64,000 nt of DNA from Bacteroidales bacterium UBA4116. Lineage in GTDB: Bacteria > Bacteroidota > Bacteroidia > Bacteroidales > Tannerellaceae. The DNA lies in assembly GCA_002381645.1 (NCBI GenBank), contig DFXE01000012.1, positions 62,001 through 126,000 of the forward strand, in the 5' to 3' direction. A program made the position numbers and the translations under genes. Of the stretch, positions 51,548 through 61,621 are shown piece after piece; positions within the stretch are counted from its first letter, which is position 1; each line of letters opens with the position of its first letter. A model generated the notes under the pieces. It made no database searches, was not told the DNA's origin, and saw nothing but the letters and a program-made list of their open reading frames with translations.

Positions 51548-54016
51548 GTGATATATCCTCAAAATTTTGAACAAAAGACGGGCTTCGATCAGATCCGTCA
51601 GTTAATTTCAGCAAAATGTTTGAGTCCTTTAGGTGAAGAGAAAGTCGCGGAAATGAGTTTTTCCGCTGATTACGATATTATTTCGGAACTACTGAACCAG
51701 ACAGATGAATTTATACGCATACTGCATGGTGAGGATGAATTTCCCGCCACTTATTTTTACGACGTACGGTATTCGTTGAAACGGATACGTCCGGAAGGGA
51801 CTTTTCTGGATGAAAAGGAATTGTTCGACCTGAAAAGGTCTTTACAAACCATTCATGATATTGTACGTTTTTTTAAAGTTGCCGATGAGGAAGAAGTCAG
51901 CTATCCGGCGCTTACGGCCTTAGCGGGAGATATTCTTGTCTTTCCGCAGCTTATCGGTAAAATTGATGCCATACTCGATAAGTTCGGGCGGGTAAAAGAT
52001 AACGCATCTCCTACACTTGCCCAGATACGGAAAGAAATGTCCGCTACGATGAACGGCATTTCTAAGAGCCTGCAATCCATATTACGCGCTGCACAGGCTG
52101 AAGGCGTGGTGGATAAAGACGTTTCGCCTACCATGCGCGACGGACGGCTGATGATACCGGTTGCTCCGGCATACAAACGTAAAATACGCGGTATTGTACA
52201 TGACGAATCGGCGAGCGGAAAAACGGTTTTTATCGAACCGGATGTAGTGGTGGAGGCCAATAACCGTATCCGCGAACTGGAAGGGGACGAACGGCGCGAG
52301 ATCATGAAAATACTAACCGAGTTTTCCAATATCATACGTCCTTTGGTACCTGATATTCTGCAATCTTATGAATTCTTGGCAGAGATAGATTTTATCCGGG
52401 CGAAAGCTTTATTTGCCGACCAGATCAACGGAATACGACCGGATATGGATAACAAACCGCAGGTGGACTGGATACGTGCGGTTCATCCTTTGCTGTTTCT
52501 CTCTCATCAAAAGCAAAACAAAGAGGTGGTGCCACTGGATATTGTGCTGACAGAAGAAAAACGCCTTCTGTTGATATCGGGTCCGAATGCCGGCGGTAAA
52601 TCCGTATGTTTAAAAACGACCGGTTTGCTGCAGTATATGTTGCAATGTGGCTTGCTGATTCCTGTATATGAACGTTCACGGACCGGAATTTTTTCCAAAA
52701 TATTTATTGATATTGGCGATGAGCAGAGTATTGAAAACGATTTGAGTACCTATAGTTCTCATCTGATCAATATGAAATATTTCGTGAAGAATTGTGATGA
52801 TAAAACGATTATCCTTATTGATGAGTTCGGAAGCGGTACTGAGCCGCAAATCGGCGGCGCTATCGCTGAGGCGTTGTTAGACAGGTTCAACCGCAACGGA
52901 AGTTTCGGGGTTATCACTACACATTATCAGAATCTGAAACATTTTGCGGAGGATACTCCCGGTATTGTAAACGGTGCCATGTTGTACGACCGTCATTTAA
53001 TGCAACCTTTGTTTAAATTATCAATCGGTAACCCTGGAAGTTCGTTTGCTGTGGAAATTGCCCGAAAAATAGGACTGCCTGAAGATGTGATAGCTGATGC
53101 TTCGGCTATTGTTGGTTCCGATTATATCAATATGGATAAATACCTGCAGGATATTGTCCGCGACAAGCGTTACTGGGAAACCAAACGGCAGAATATACGG
53201 CAACAGGAGAAGAAACTGGAGGATATTACCTCGCGGTATGAACAAAACCTGGAAACGGTAGATAAGCAGCGGAAAGAAATTATCCGTCAGGCTAAGGAAG
53301 AGGCGCAACGGATTATTGCGGATACGAATGCGCAGATTGAAACGACTATCCGGAAAATAAAAGAAGCGCAGGCTGAGAAGGAGCAAACCAAGCTGGCCCG
53401 TAAAGCATTGGACGAGTTCAAAATGTCTGTTGCCGCCGCGGAAGAAGCTGACGATAAGATTGCCCGGCAAATGGCCAAATTGAAGGAACGGCAGGAAAAG
53501 AAAAAGAAAAAGCAAAGCCAGTCGGCCCAACCTGTTTTTAATAAAGAAGTTATTGAAGCAGGCGACCATGTGCGCCTGAAGGGACAGATGTCTGCCGGAA
53601 CCGTGCTCGAAGTTAATGGTAAGCAGGCGCTGGTGGCGTTCGGAATGATCAAAAGTACGGTGAAACTGGACAAGCTTGAGAAAGTAAGCAAAGGACAGAT
53701 CAAAAAAGAAATGCAGAAAAGTACCTTCGTCAGCAGTCAGACAACCGACGATATGCGGGAGAAGAAACTGAACTTTAAACGGGAATTAGATGTTAGGGGA
53801 ATGAGGGGTGACGAAGCCTTACAGGCGGTCACTTATTTTGTGGATGACGCTATTCTGGTAGGTGTTTCGCCCGTACGTATCCTGCACGGGACCGGCACGG
53901 GTATTTTACGGCAACTGATCCGTGATTACTTATATAATGTCCCGGGCATCCGTAATTTCCACGACGAACATGTACAATTCGGCGGGGCAGGTATCACAGT
54001 AATTGAATTAGAATAA
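51548..54016 (+). CDS. mutS2: Endonuclease MutS2
   Basis: A MutS-family ATPase lacking the mismatch-recognition domain, acting against recombination intermediates or on collided ribosomes in other bacteria. It has 822 residues: clamp/lever region (1-300), ATPase with GPNAGGKSVCLKT (Walker A), IDIGDEQSIENDLSTYSSH and ILIDEFGSGTEP (Walker B), a long coiled coil (about 520-660, Lys/Glu/Gln-rich) and a C-terminal Smr nuclease domain (LDVRGMRGDEAL ... ILHGTGTGILRQLIRDYL). The start is GTG at 51548. Confidence 0.95.
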   Translation: MIYPQNFEQKTGFDQIRQLISAKCLSPLGEEKVAEMSFSADYDIISELLNQTDEFIRILHGEDEFPATYFYDVRYSLKRIRPEGTFLDEKELFDLKRSLQTIHDIVRFFKVADEEEVSYPALTALAGDILVFPQLIGKIDAILDKFGRVKDNASPTLAQIRKEMSATMNGISKSLQSILRAAQAEGVVDKDVSPTMRDGRLMIPVAPAYKRKIRGIVHDESASGKTVFIEPDVVVEANNRIRELEGDERREIMKILTEFSNIIRPLVPDILQSYEFLAEIDFIRAKALFADQINGIRPDMDNKPQVDWIRAVHPLLFLSHQKQNKEVVPLDIVLTEEKRLLLISGPNAGGKSVCLKTTGLLQYMLQCGLLIPVYERSRTGIFSKIFIDIGDEQSIENDLSTYSSHLINMKYFVKNCDDKTIILIDEFGSGTEPQIGGAIAEALLDRFNRNGSFGVITTHYQNLKHFAEDTPGIVNGAMLYDRHLMQPLFKLSIGNPGSSFAVEIARKIGLPEDVIADASAIVGSDYINMDKYLQDIVRDKRYWETKRQNIRQQEKKLEDITSRYEQNLETVDKQRKEIIRQAKEEAQRIIADTNAQIETTIRKIKEAQAEKEQTKLARKALDEFKMSVAAAEEADDKIARQMAKLKERQEKKKKKQSQSAQPVFNKEVIEAGDHVRLKGQMSAGTVLEVNGKQALVAFGMIKSTVKLDKLEKVSKGQIKKEMQKSTFVSSQTTDDMREKKLNFKRELDVRGMRGDEALQAVTYFVDDAILVGVSPVRILHGTGTGILRQLIRDYLYNVPGIRNFHDEHVQFGGAGITVIELE

Positions 54017-54023
54017 TCGGATA

Positions 54024-55115
54024 ATGAAGAAAAAGACGGTTTCGCATACGCATCGGACTTACCGGAAACACCGGCGTACGTCTAATCGCCATTTGTCTGA
54101 TAAATATTACTATACCGGTGAACATCTGACGGAAACGGAAATCCGGCTTACTCAATATAATAAAGGGAATATCAGTACCCAAAAAGTGGATATCACGGCT
54201 TCGTTCGAAAAGTTAACGGCACAGGATTCGGTTAACTGGTTCCAGGTGAGCGGACTGACGGATTCGGATGTGATTACCCGTATCGTGAAAGAGTGCGGAC
54301 TGGATAACCTGGACGCGAAAGATATTCTTACGCCTTTACATGTTATTAAGATCGACGAATATCAAAAACGGCTGCTTATCATATTGAATTCAAGCTTTTA
54401 TAATGATAATATGGAAATGCGGTCGGAGCATATCAGCATAGTGGTGGCCGGAAATGTTGTGATTACTTTTACGGAAAGCAATAATCCGGTATTTGCTAAT
54501 GTGATGGATGCGCTGGATTCCAATATGCTGAATATACGCGAAAAAGGGAGCGGACTGCTTCTTGCTTTTTTAATGAATACGGTTATAGCCAACCTGGTAG
54601 AGTCGGCTGCTAAAGTGGAAGAAATACTGGAAGATATAGAAGATAAGCTACTGGATATAACCAGTGATCAGGGTAATGTAGGGGCGCAAATCCAGCAGAG
54701 ACGCCGCGATTATCTTACTATCCGCAAAAACAGCCAGCCTTTAAAGGAGCAGTTCCCGAAATTATTGCGGATGGAAAACGGAATCATCACTCCTGATATG
54801 AAACCTTTATATGACGACCTGTCGGACCAGATCCAGTTCATCAACCAGACAACGGATAGTTGCAGGGAAATAATTTCATCACTGGTCGACCTGTATATTT
54901 CGAATAACGATCTTCGCATGAATGCAATAATGAAACGGTTGACCGTAGTGGCTACCATTTTTATCCCCCTTACATTCCTTGTCGGGGTATGGGGTATGAA
55001 TTTTAAGGTTATGCCTGAACTGGAGTGGCAGTACGGATACCTTTTTGCATGGGGCGTCATGCTTGTGGCGGCCGTGTTTACCTGGATATTCCTTAAACGG
55101 AAAGACTGGTATTAA
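54024..55115 (+). CDS. corA: Magnesium/cobalt transporter CorA
   Basis: A pentameric divalent-cation channel of the inner membrane. It has 363 residues: a basic N-terminus (KKKTVSHTHRTYRKHRRTSNRH), a large cytoplasmic domain, the long stalk helix, and two C-terminal transmembrane helices with the signature GMN in VGVWGMNFKVMPEL. It starts 7 bp after mutS2 and is the last gene of that unit. Confidence 0.93.
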   Translation: MKKKTVSHTHRTYRKHRRTSNRHLSDKYYYTGEHLTETEIRLTQYNKGNISTQKVDITASFEKLTAQDSVNWFQVSGLTDSDVITRIVKECGLDNLDAKDILTPLHVIKIDEYQKRLLIILNSSFYNDNMEMRSEHISIVVAGNVVITFTESNNPVFANVMDALDSNMLNIREKGSGLLLAFLMNTVIANLVESAAKVEEILEDIEDKLLDITSDQGNVGAQIQQRRRDYLTIRKNSQPLKEQFPKLLRMENGIITPDMKPLYDDLSDQIQFINQTTDSCREIISSLVDLYISNNDLRMNAIMKRLTVVATIFIPLTFLVGVWGMNFKVMPELEWQYGYLFAWGVMLVAAVFTWIFLKRKDWY

Positions 55116-55131
55116 AAGTAGAGAAGATGTC

Positions 55132-55157
55132 CATGACTTTTTTTAGGGACACCTTCT
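55132..55157. terminator. Hairpin between corA and the fimbrillin-like operon
   Basis: AGAAGATGTCC (55132-55142) pairs with GGACACCTTCT (55147-55157), one mismatch, in the 52-bp gap between convergent stops. The small loop contains most of a T run, so this is a weaker terminator candidate. Confidence 0.45.
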
Positions 55158-55167
55158 ATATTGTTGC

Positions 55168-56256
55168 TTATAAATACGGATTTAAATCCACATACATCGT
55201 ATTAAGTATGAGTGGTGTATCTAAATCAATATTTTCTCCTGAGGGCGTCTGTATTCGGATAATAGACCTTCCTAATGGTTTGGGAGTTGATTCTCCTCGA
55301 TCATTAAATGTGATAACCTGGCTTAACCCGTTTACAAAATAAACCGTGTAAGAGGTACTTGCCGGTCCTCTGAACGTAGGATAACTGGCTATAGTGGTAT
55401 ATTGTCCTGCTATAGCTTCGCCATAAGCCCAATTGGAAACGGTAACACTTGACAGCTTCAGTTCAATTCCTTCCAGTTTAATGCAATAACATGTATTTAC
55501 CTGTGTGGACTGTATATCGACTTGCACTTCGTAGTTTGCACCTTGTACTGTGGTGAGATGAATAACAGGATTCTGTACGCCAACCGGTATTATCACAAGA
55601 TATTCCGGATTGGTTGTACCGGTTACAGGATAGGGTTGGTATACATCATTTCCTATATGTACATTTATTTCGGTTATTTCATTCAGGTTTACATCGTCCA
55701 GTATAAAATCCAGCATCGAATGGGCATGTCTCATTTGAATGGTTGGAATATGTGCGGGACGAATTTCTATGGTACTCGTACCATTCTGTATAAGTACATC
55801 TTGTACCAGAAGCGCAGAATCGGTCCGTTGTTCCAACGATATGATATTATTCCATCCCTCCGGATGCAGTGTAGCTGATACGGCCTGTCGCGTATAATTT
55901 GGAAAATACAGACTATCTGTAGGGTCTTGCCAACGGCTATTTGTACTATTCCATATTAATGTTGCCGAACCGTATTGATATATCTGGCTTCCTTTATATA
56001 TCTGTACATCTAGCTCCCAATCTGTGCGTGTTGTTATTACGGACGTTGGATCGGCCGCCTTGTTTACCACAAAGTCATTGATTGCCTTTGTACCGGGTTC
56101 GTTAGGTGTTTCACGCGACGCCATCTTTACTTCAACTCCTTTCAAAAGGAGATCGGGTGAGGGTAATGCTTCTTCATTCAGACTGTCGTTCTCAGAACAA
56201 CTTATAAAAATTGCTGCCGACATGAATAAAGCGAATATTTTTTTATATGTTTTCAT
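55168..56256 (-). CDS. Fimbrillin-like lipoprotein (Mfa-like), operon gene 6
   Basis: A 362-residue lipoprotein (lipobox IFISC, Cys20). The body has fimbrillin-type features: an early tyrosine- and tryptophan-rich strand section (YGSATLIWNSTNSRWQDPTDSLYFPNYTRQAVSATLHPEG), RHAHSMLDFILDDVNLNEI (the domain-bridging segment of Mfa-like proteins) and VTVSNWAYGEAIAGQY. It is the last gene of the run and begins 4 bp after its neighbour. Its ending, VDLNPYL, lies beyond the usual NW motif, unlike simple shaft subunits. It is probably a surface or tip component. Confidence 0.75.
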   Translation of the reverse strand: MKTYKKIFALFMSAAIFISCSENDSLNEEALPSPDLLLKGVEVKMASRETPNEPGTKAINDFVVNKAADPTSVITTRTDWELDVQIYKGSQIYQYGSATLIWNSTNSRWQDPTDSLYFPNYTRQAVSATLHPEGWNNIISLEQRTDSALLVQDVLIQNGTSTIEIRPAHIPTIQMRHAHSMLDFILDDVNLNEITEINVHIGNDVYQPYPVTGTTNPEYLVIIPVGVQNPVIHLTTVQGANYEVQVDIQSTQVNTCYCIKLEGIELKLSSVTVSNWAYGEAIAGQYTTIASYPTFRGPASTSYTVYFVNGLSQVITFNDRGESTPKPLGRSIIRIQTPSGENIDLDTPLILNTMYVDLNPYL

Positions 56257-56260
56257 ATGT

Positions 56261-57490
56261 TTATCTATTTATTTGAGGTTCGGTATTATTTTCGTCGTTC
56301 AGTTCATCATCACCCGCAGGATTATCCGTGTTATTTTCTTCTTCTCCTTCTTCTTGCGTATTATCCACAACGTCATACAGGTTCAGTGTTTGACCGGCTC
56401 CATAGGTAAGCGTTTGGACTGCTTCGCCATTCTGTTGTATCTGTCCGCTAAATGTGGCACGTGGCACTGGCCTGTATTGTTGGGCGTACTCATCTGTTAT
56501 GGTGAGTGACGGGGAAAGGATATATGTCCTGTTATTCCAATCGAATGTAGCGCCGTCTTCATAATGACGGATTAAATAAGACATGGCAATAAGTTGCTGA
56601 GGGGTTTCGATCAGGAAATTTCCATTTATATCGGGTGTCGGTTGTTCAAAAGGAATACCGATGCCGTTTTCACCCTCTGACCATCCTCCGATAAAGAGAT
56701 AAGCATCCATAAAATACCCTTGTGGGGTAAGCGTTACCAAATACCGTGTTCCGGGTTGCAGAACAAGATCCGTCTGCGGAAATATGATCGTATATTGGTT
56801 CTCCTGACTTACAGTTACACGCCCTATCAGATAATTTTCGGGGGAAAAGATGGCTGTACCGGGTTCCAGTATCAGTTGGGCATGCCCGTTAGGGTCCCCG
56901 CAATATGCCCAGTATGCGACAGGTTGGTTATCATTATGTAATTCAAGAATAAGCGATTCAATATCGAGTCCTTCTGTATTCTGTCCAACCAATTCAAATT
57001 CAAGCATTGAATTTTCACGGCTGAAATTCAATGGAACGGGTGCGTTTGTCGGCATGATCCCGCTTACTGTTGCTGTGGCAGTAAGCCAGTCGGAGGCACG
57101 GTAATCTTCTAGAACCCGCTGGTCAGTGATTAGCCCCTGTTGCCGTACAGTCATAGACGGCCATACAGCAGTAAGACTGGTGATGTATGAATCGTCGAGT
57201 GAGAAATGAAAGGGTGGATTTCCCCTGAAAAGACGATCGGCCTGAAACTGGTACCGGTATCTTTGTGTACCGGGGTTGTTATTGGTTGTAATATTGACAT
57301 CTATTTCGCCTCCGATATCAAAAAAGTTTTCGCCGATGGCCCGTGTGTCTACAGAAGCCGGCTCATTAACTGTTGGCGCAAGAATCAATTCTCCTGTCCC
57401 TTTCGCTGCGGGTACTTCTACTTCTGTCTGACAGGATTGCATCAAAAAAAAGGTAAGTGCAATTGCGGAGATATAAATTATATTCTTCAT
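56261..57490 (-). CDS. Fimbrillin-like lipoprotein, operon gene 5
   Basis: A 409-residue lipoprotein (lipobox LMQSC, Cys20). Strand-rich body with RYRYQFQADRLFRGNPPFHFSLDDSYITSLTAVWPSMT, the bridging segment NFSRENSMLEFELVGQNTEGLDIESLILELHND and IIFPQTDLVLQPGTRYLVTLTPQG, as in fimbrillin-type proteins. The last 35 residues are acidic and Asn-rich (EEEGEEENNTDNPAGDDELNDE), a tail likely to be disordered. It is 19 bp from gene 4. Confidence 0.72.
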   Translation of the reverse strand: MKNIIYISAIALTFFLMQSCQTEVEVPAAKGTGELILAPTVNEPASVDTRAIGENFFDIGGEIDVNITTNNNPGTQRYRYQFQADRLFRGNPPFHFSLDDSYITSLTAVWPSMTVRQQGLITDQRVLEDYRASDWLTATATVSGIMPTNAPVPLNFSRENSMLEFELVGQNTEGLDIESLILELHNDNQPVAYWAYCGDPNGHAQLILEPGTAIFSPENYLIGRVTVSQENQYTIIFPQTDLVLQPGTRYLVTLTPQGYFMDAYLFIGGWSEGENGIGIPFEQPTPDINGNFLIETPQQLIAMSYLIRHYEDGATFDWNNRTYILSPSLTITDEYAQQYRPVPRATFSGQIQQNGEAVQTLTYGAGQTLNLYDVVDNTQEEGEEENNTDNPAGDDELNDENNTEPQINR

Positions 57491-57509
57491 TGGTTTCTTT
57501 TTTTATTAA

Positions 57510-59453
57510 TTATCTTCTTTCCCAGTGGAGGGTAGGATAGGTGGAAGGCGCTGAGCCTACACTGTACCAGAAGCTGCTCGAACTTCCATTCAGCCAACCT
57601 ATAGTATTGATGGGCCATTTGCCTGTATAGGTTATCCATCCGGATGGCCAGGATGTATTCATTTGCCTCACTCCGTTATTGTAATCTGGCAGCATAGCAT
57701 AACTATCCTCTATAACACCGCCTTCTGAAGCCGTAAAATCATTACCCATAAAAGCAAAGCCTGTTGAAACACTTACCTGTATAGGATCTCCTCCACCCGG
57801 CGGCTGGGCATTGATGTCGGTAATTGTGGTGAAACTACGGCTAATATAACCGTTGTTTAGTCCGCAAAAACCGCCCACATATGCATTGGCATTATTGTCG
57901 ATGTTACCATCATTTACTGTAATATTACCGCCCAGCGAGTAAGTATCCCATATACCTGATTTGTAAGTTCCGTCCTGATCGCGTTCGCCTGCCTGTCCGC
58001 ATATTGTTCCCACATTTGGGTCTCTGCCGTTTACTGTAATGGTAGGATTATCTACTTTACATCCAATGATGTTCGATTGGCTGTTTAATAATCCGGCAAG
58101 CATTTCCTGGAGAAGCGCCTCTTTTACAACAGGTGATAAGTCTCCGGGGATGTTACCGATCAGTTTGGCTTTGTCTTCTTCTGACATAACGGTATTCAAC
58201 CGCCCGGTGATGCCACCTACATAACAGGTATCGGCAGAGTTGCTGTTTACTGTTATGACGGGATTTACCAGATTTATATTGCAAACGGTACTGTTTCCCT
58301 GAATTTGTCCGAATAATCCGGCTTTACTTTCGGTTGTGTTGATGCTCATATTGCTTATCCTATGGCCTCCTCCGTCGAAGCGACCTCCTACGATATTAAG
58401 AGGCTGCCAGTTGGGTTCTGATGACAAGTCGATGTCGCATGCCTGGTAAGTGATGGTATTACCGTCGTCAATACTTCTTAGTGAAGCAATATCATGTACA
58501 ATCGTAGAAGAGGTCGGTATAAATATTTCTCCTGTGGTCATATTATACCCGTAACGATATACGTGGTCTTCGTCCACCGTAAGATTTTGTGAGGCTATCA
58601 ATGTTAATTGTTCACTTTCAAGCAAAATATCTCCTTTTTCGATATCGTTCCGGTTGCCGTCTGCTGTCCATATATAGGTTACATACTGCTGGACATTGGA
58701 GCCTCCTCCTGTATTCGGCATCACATTCACATCGTCAAACCAGGTTTCTCTTTTACCGTCTGTCTGGATATCCGAATTATCTACCGGATCTTTTGCGGGT
58801 AAAACCCTTACACTACCTGTCGGAGGGAAAGCAGCGGCATCATCTGAAACAACTACTATTTCAACTTTATAGGTATGTTTGGGATAAAATGTCATTTGCG
58901 TATAAAAGGCCATTGTCGGGTCGGTATTGGTCTGCGCCCGGTATGGTATATAATATTGCTGGGAATAATCATTGCGGGTAATCGGATATTTTTCTTCATC
59001 TGCGCGCACAGTGAAATAATTTTCCGGTTGACTCATTTCGGGATTATAGGGGTAGAAAGCCACAATCGTCATTCTGTCATAGACAAAAATATTACGGTCT
59101 TCGGGATTTTGATTCGGACCGAGCACAACGATAAGTTGTCCGTCTTCGACCGTACATTCGAGGTTCCGGATGTAAGGCTGCGACAAATCTCCCCGCTGGT
59201 AATCATCCGCATAATACATATATAACCCTATATTTTTCAGGCCGTAATCTGTTCCACCGATTATTTGTGTAGCCATGTCGTTTACGTTCGGTAGTTCATG
59301 CACTTTTGTTATAGGACCGCATGATGCGGATATTCGTAACAGGTTGTTTTCTCCTTTAACCGGATGTGTATCTTCTTCGTTTGTACATGATGTTGCGAAG
59401 AGTAGGACATATGCCAGTGTAAAGAATATGTTAAGGATATAATTACTTTTCAT
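57510..59453 (-). CDS. Fimbrillin-like lipoprotein with GLUG-type repeats, operon gene 4
   Basis: A 647-residue lipoprotein (LLFATSC, Cys23). The first half is fimbrillin-like (MTIVAFYPYNPEMSQPENYFTV ... AFYTQMTFYPKHTYKVEIVV ... GYNMTTGEIFIP). The second half carries GLUG-type repeats that fold as a beta helix: GGRFDGGGHRISNMSI, AGLFGQIQGNSTVCNINLVNPVI, YVGGITGRLN, GTICGQAG, YVGGFCGLNNGYISRSF. Such repeats occur in bacterial adhesins. It is 24 bp from gene 3. Confidence 0.75.
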   Translation of the reverse strand: MKSNYILNIFFTLAYVLLFATSCTNEEDTHPVKGENNLLRISASCGPITKVHELPNVNDMATQIIGGTDYGLKNIGLYMYYADDYQRGDLSQPYIRNLECTVEDGQLIVVLGPNQNPEDRNIFVYDRMTIVAFYPYNPEMSQPENYFTVRADEEKYPITRNDYSQQYYIPYRAQTNTDPTMAFYTQMTFYPKHTYKVEIVVVSDDAAAFPPTGSVRVLPAKDPVDNSDIQTDGKRETWFDDVNVMPNTGGGSNVQQYVTYIWTADGNRNDIEKGDILLESEQLTLIASQNLTVDEDHVYRYGYNMTTGEIFIPTSSTIVHDIASLRSIDDGNTITYQACDIDLSSEPNWQPLNIVGGRFDGGGHRISNMSINTTESKAGLFGQIQGNSTVCNINLVNPVITVNSNSADTCYVGGITGRLNTVMSEEDKAKLIGNIPGDLSPVVKEALLQEMLAGLLNSQSNIIGCKVDNPTITVNGRDPNVGTICGQAGERDQDGTYKSGIWDTYSLGGNITVNDGNIDNNANAYVGGFCGLNNGYISRSFTTITDINAQPPGGGDPIQVSVSTGFAFMGNDFTASEGGVIEDSYAMLPDYNNGVRQMNTSWPSGWITYTGKWPINTIGWLNGSSSSFWYSVGSAPSTYPTLHWERR

Positions 59454-59477
59454 GTTCTGAATTTTTTATATATACTA

Positions 59478-61613
59478 TTAATTTTGAACCGGCATTGGCC
59501 AGGTTATCCCTGTTGCCGCAGGATCGAGAATATAATGATATTCATTACCCCATGACGTTGTAGACTGAATTTCGGAGTTGAGACGGTTCAATATCCGTTG
59601 AGGTTCTGTTTCACCTTCCTGTAATCCGTTTCTTAGTATAGCCGGTTCCAGTGCGGAACAGTCAAAATAACTTACATTAGGTGAATCTACGGCAACTTCC
59701 GGACCGCCCAGATATCTTTGGGCGCATCCTACAAGTCCGAAACAACGGCGTAGTACATTGTTTGTAGAAGGTTGGCTCGTTCCGCAGACGCCTCCCAGGT
59801 TCTCGGCTTCATGATTAAGCATTCCTGTAAGTAAACATGCTGTTATAGCTCCTTCCGATGTATTATTATTTGTACCGCATATCCCTCCTACAACTCTTCC
59901 TTCCAGGATATTTCCTGTATTAAGGCAGGCAATGACCTGTCCTGCCGTATCATTGAGCCCGCAGATGCCTCCTACAATATTAGTGGCGTTCGTGATCATC
60001 GCTTCATTGATACAGGCTACGATGGTACCCCTGTTGATCCCACATATGCCCCCGGCATATTCCTCTCCGCTAACGTTCATGGTTCCGGAGAAAATGCGGA
60101 TATTCCGTAATGTTCCGGTATTACTCCTGAATAATCCCGGACCAACGATATCCAATGTTGCGATATAATAACCGTTTCCGTCGTAGCTTCCCGTAAAATC
60201 ACCAAAACCGTTAAATATCCGGTCATCCCCGATCAGGTTCAAGGTTTGTAAATCTACATTAATGGCCTGCTTGTAATATCCAGCTGGGTTTTTATTAATG
60301 TTCATAAATTGTACAGTTGTTGTGATCAGGTAAGGGTTCGTTTCACTATATGGTAAGGAAGGATTTTCCGGTGTCATGCCCTCTGCAGAAATAGGCAGCG
60401 TAAGCGTATTGCCCTGGTATTCTGTTGTAATAGCAGAAGTAAGAAGCATACCTTTTGATGTGAACAGATCTGCGCGGTTTACATTTGCATCCGGTAGGGT
60501 TACGAATTGAATACTGTCGTTGTCAGCCGCTTTTTCTCCCACATATATCCTGTTATCAGTTGTATGTAATACTACTTTGGTAACGGCGTCGTCGCCTGTG
60601 TTCGGATATACTGTACCTAAATCCAGTGCAAGCATATTCGGATCGTAGGAGACATCGGTATCTTCAATCTCACGGGCCTGCCACGGGATTGGGGTAAGCC
60701 GGATTCCTGTAACCTGTAATCTGCGTACGGTTAAGGTGAGGTTATAGGAATATCCTGGTAAAAGCCGTAAGTCCGTTCTGCCTGATACAGGTTGTATCGT
60801 AAAATTAGCGAGATCACCGGCGGTTGCCGTATAATCATCAATAACCAATGTCCTTAATGGTTTACCTACTAAATCGACTCCGGTCGGTACCAGATAATTT
60901 ACCCCGAGTTGCAGTGTGTAGTGCTGATTCCTTGAAACCGTTGCTACCGTCGCTGAACCTTCATTTGCCGGATCGGGCGCGGTGGCCCGGATGGGATAAG
61001 TGCCCTGTAATACAACATCGTCTAAGGTAAACCTTACTGATCTTGGATCAGGGTCAACGGGAACCGGTTCTTCCGTCTGATCAACTTCTACTGTAACTAT
61101 TAATTGTGTCATTACATGCCGGAATTGAAGTATCTCAGCAGGGTCAGCGGAACTACCCGGAGTTCCGTTTCCTTCATGGGCAATGTTTACACCGGGATCT
61201 CCGCTTCCTTTACCGTAATTACTAAGTACGGCATCATATTCGGTACCGTGCCCGGCGGTAAGAATCATCCTGTCGTCAACGGATTTTCCTGAAAAAGCAA
61301 AGAACCGTATTGGGGTGCCACCTACGGGGTAAGTAGGTTCCGCTCCGGCAAAATTTACATTTTTCAGTACACCGGAAAGTCCTCCGGTAAAGGATATAGG
61401 TGTGTCGAAGAAATAAACATTCGGTGGGCCTTCAAGAAACGCCTTTAGGTATATGGTCGACCCGTTTATACCGTCATTGCGTGTCGAAATACCGGAAAGT
61501 TTTATTGCGTCCGGTCCGGGAATGATTTCATTCTCTTTTGTGTCGTCAGAGCAGCCTGCCATAAACAGGGTCATTCCGATAAGGAAAATGGTATAGTATA
61601 ATTTCACATTCAT
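59478..61613 (-). CDS. Fimbrillin-like lipoprotein with Cys-bearing GLUG-type repeats, operon gene 3
   Basis: A 711-residue lipoprotein (LFMAGC, Cys21). The N-terminal fimbrillin-like part includes FRHVMTQLIVTVEVDQ and LLPGYSYNLTLTVRRLQVTGIRLTPIPWQ. The C-terminal 250 residues are GLUG-type repeats with a recurring GGICG or GGVCG core (YAGGICGINRGTIVACINE, IVGGICGLNDTAGQVIACLN, VVGGICGTNNNTSEGAITACL, NLGGVCGTSQPS), each with two cysteines about ten residues apart. It ends in VQN after MPV. Likely an adhesin. Confidence 0.76.
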   Translation of the reverse strand: MNVKLYYTIFLIGMTLFMAGCSDDTKENEIIPGPDAIKLSGISTRNDGINGSTIYLKAFLEGPPNVYFFDTPISFTGGLSGVLKNVNFAGAEPTYPVGGTPIRFFAFSGKSVDDRMILTAGHGTEYDAVLSNYGKGSGDPGVNIAHEGNGTPGSSADPAEILQFRHVMTQLIVTVEVDQTEEPVPVDPDPRSVRFTLDDVVLQGTYPIRATAPDPANEGSATVATVSRNQHYTLQLGVNYLVPTGVDLVGKPLRTLVIDDYTATAGDLANFTIQPVSGRTDLRLLPGYSYNLTLTVRRLQVTGIRLTPIPWQAREIEDTDVSYDPNMLALDLGTVYPNTGDDAVTKVVLHTTDNRIYVGEKAADNDSIQFVTLPDANVNRADLFTSKGMLLTSAITTEYQGNTLTLPISAEGMTPENPSLPYSETNPYLITTTVQFMNINKNPAGYYKQAINVDLQTLNLIGDDRIFNGFGDFTGSYDGNGYYIATLDIVGPGLFRSNTGTLRNIRIFSGTMNVSGEEYAGGICGINRGTIVACINEAMITNATNIVGGICGLNDTAGQVIACLNTGNILEGRVVGGICGTNNNTSEGAITACLLTGMLNHEAENLGGVCGTSQPSTNNVLRRCFGLVGCAQRYLGGPEVAVDSPNVSYFDCSALEPAILRNGLQEGETEPQRILNRLNSEIQSTTSWGNEYHYILDPAATGITWPMPVQN

Positions 61614-61621
61614 CTTTTTGG

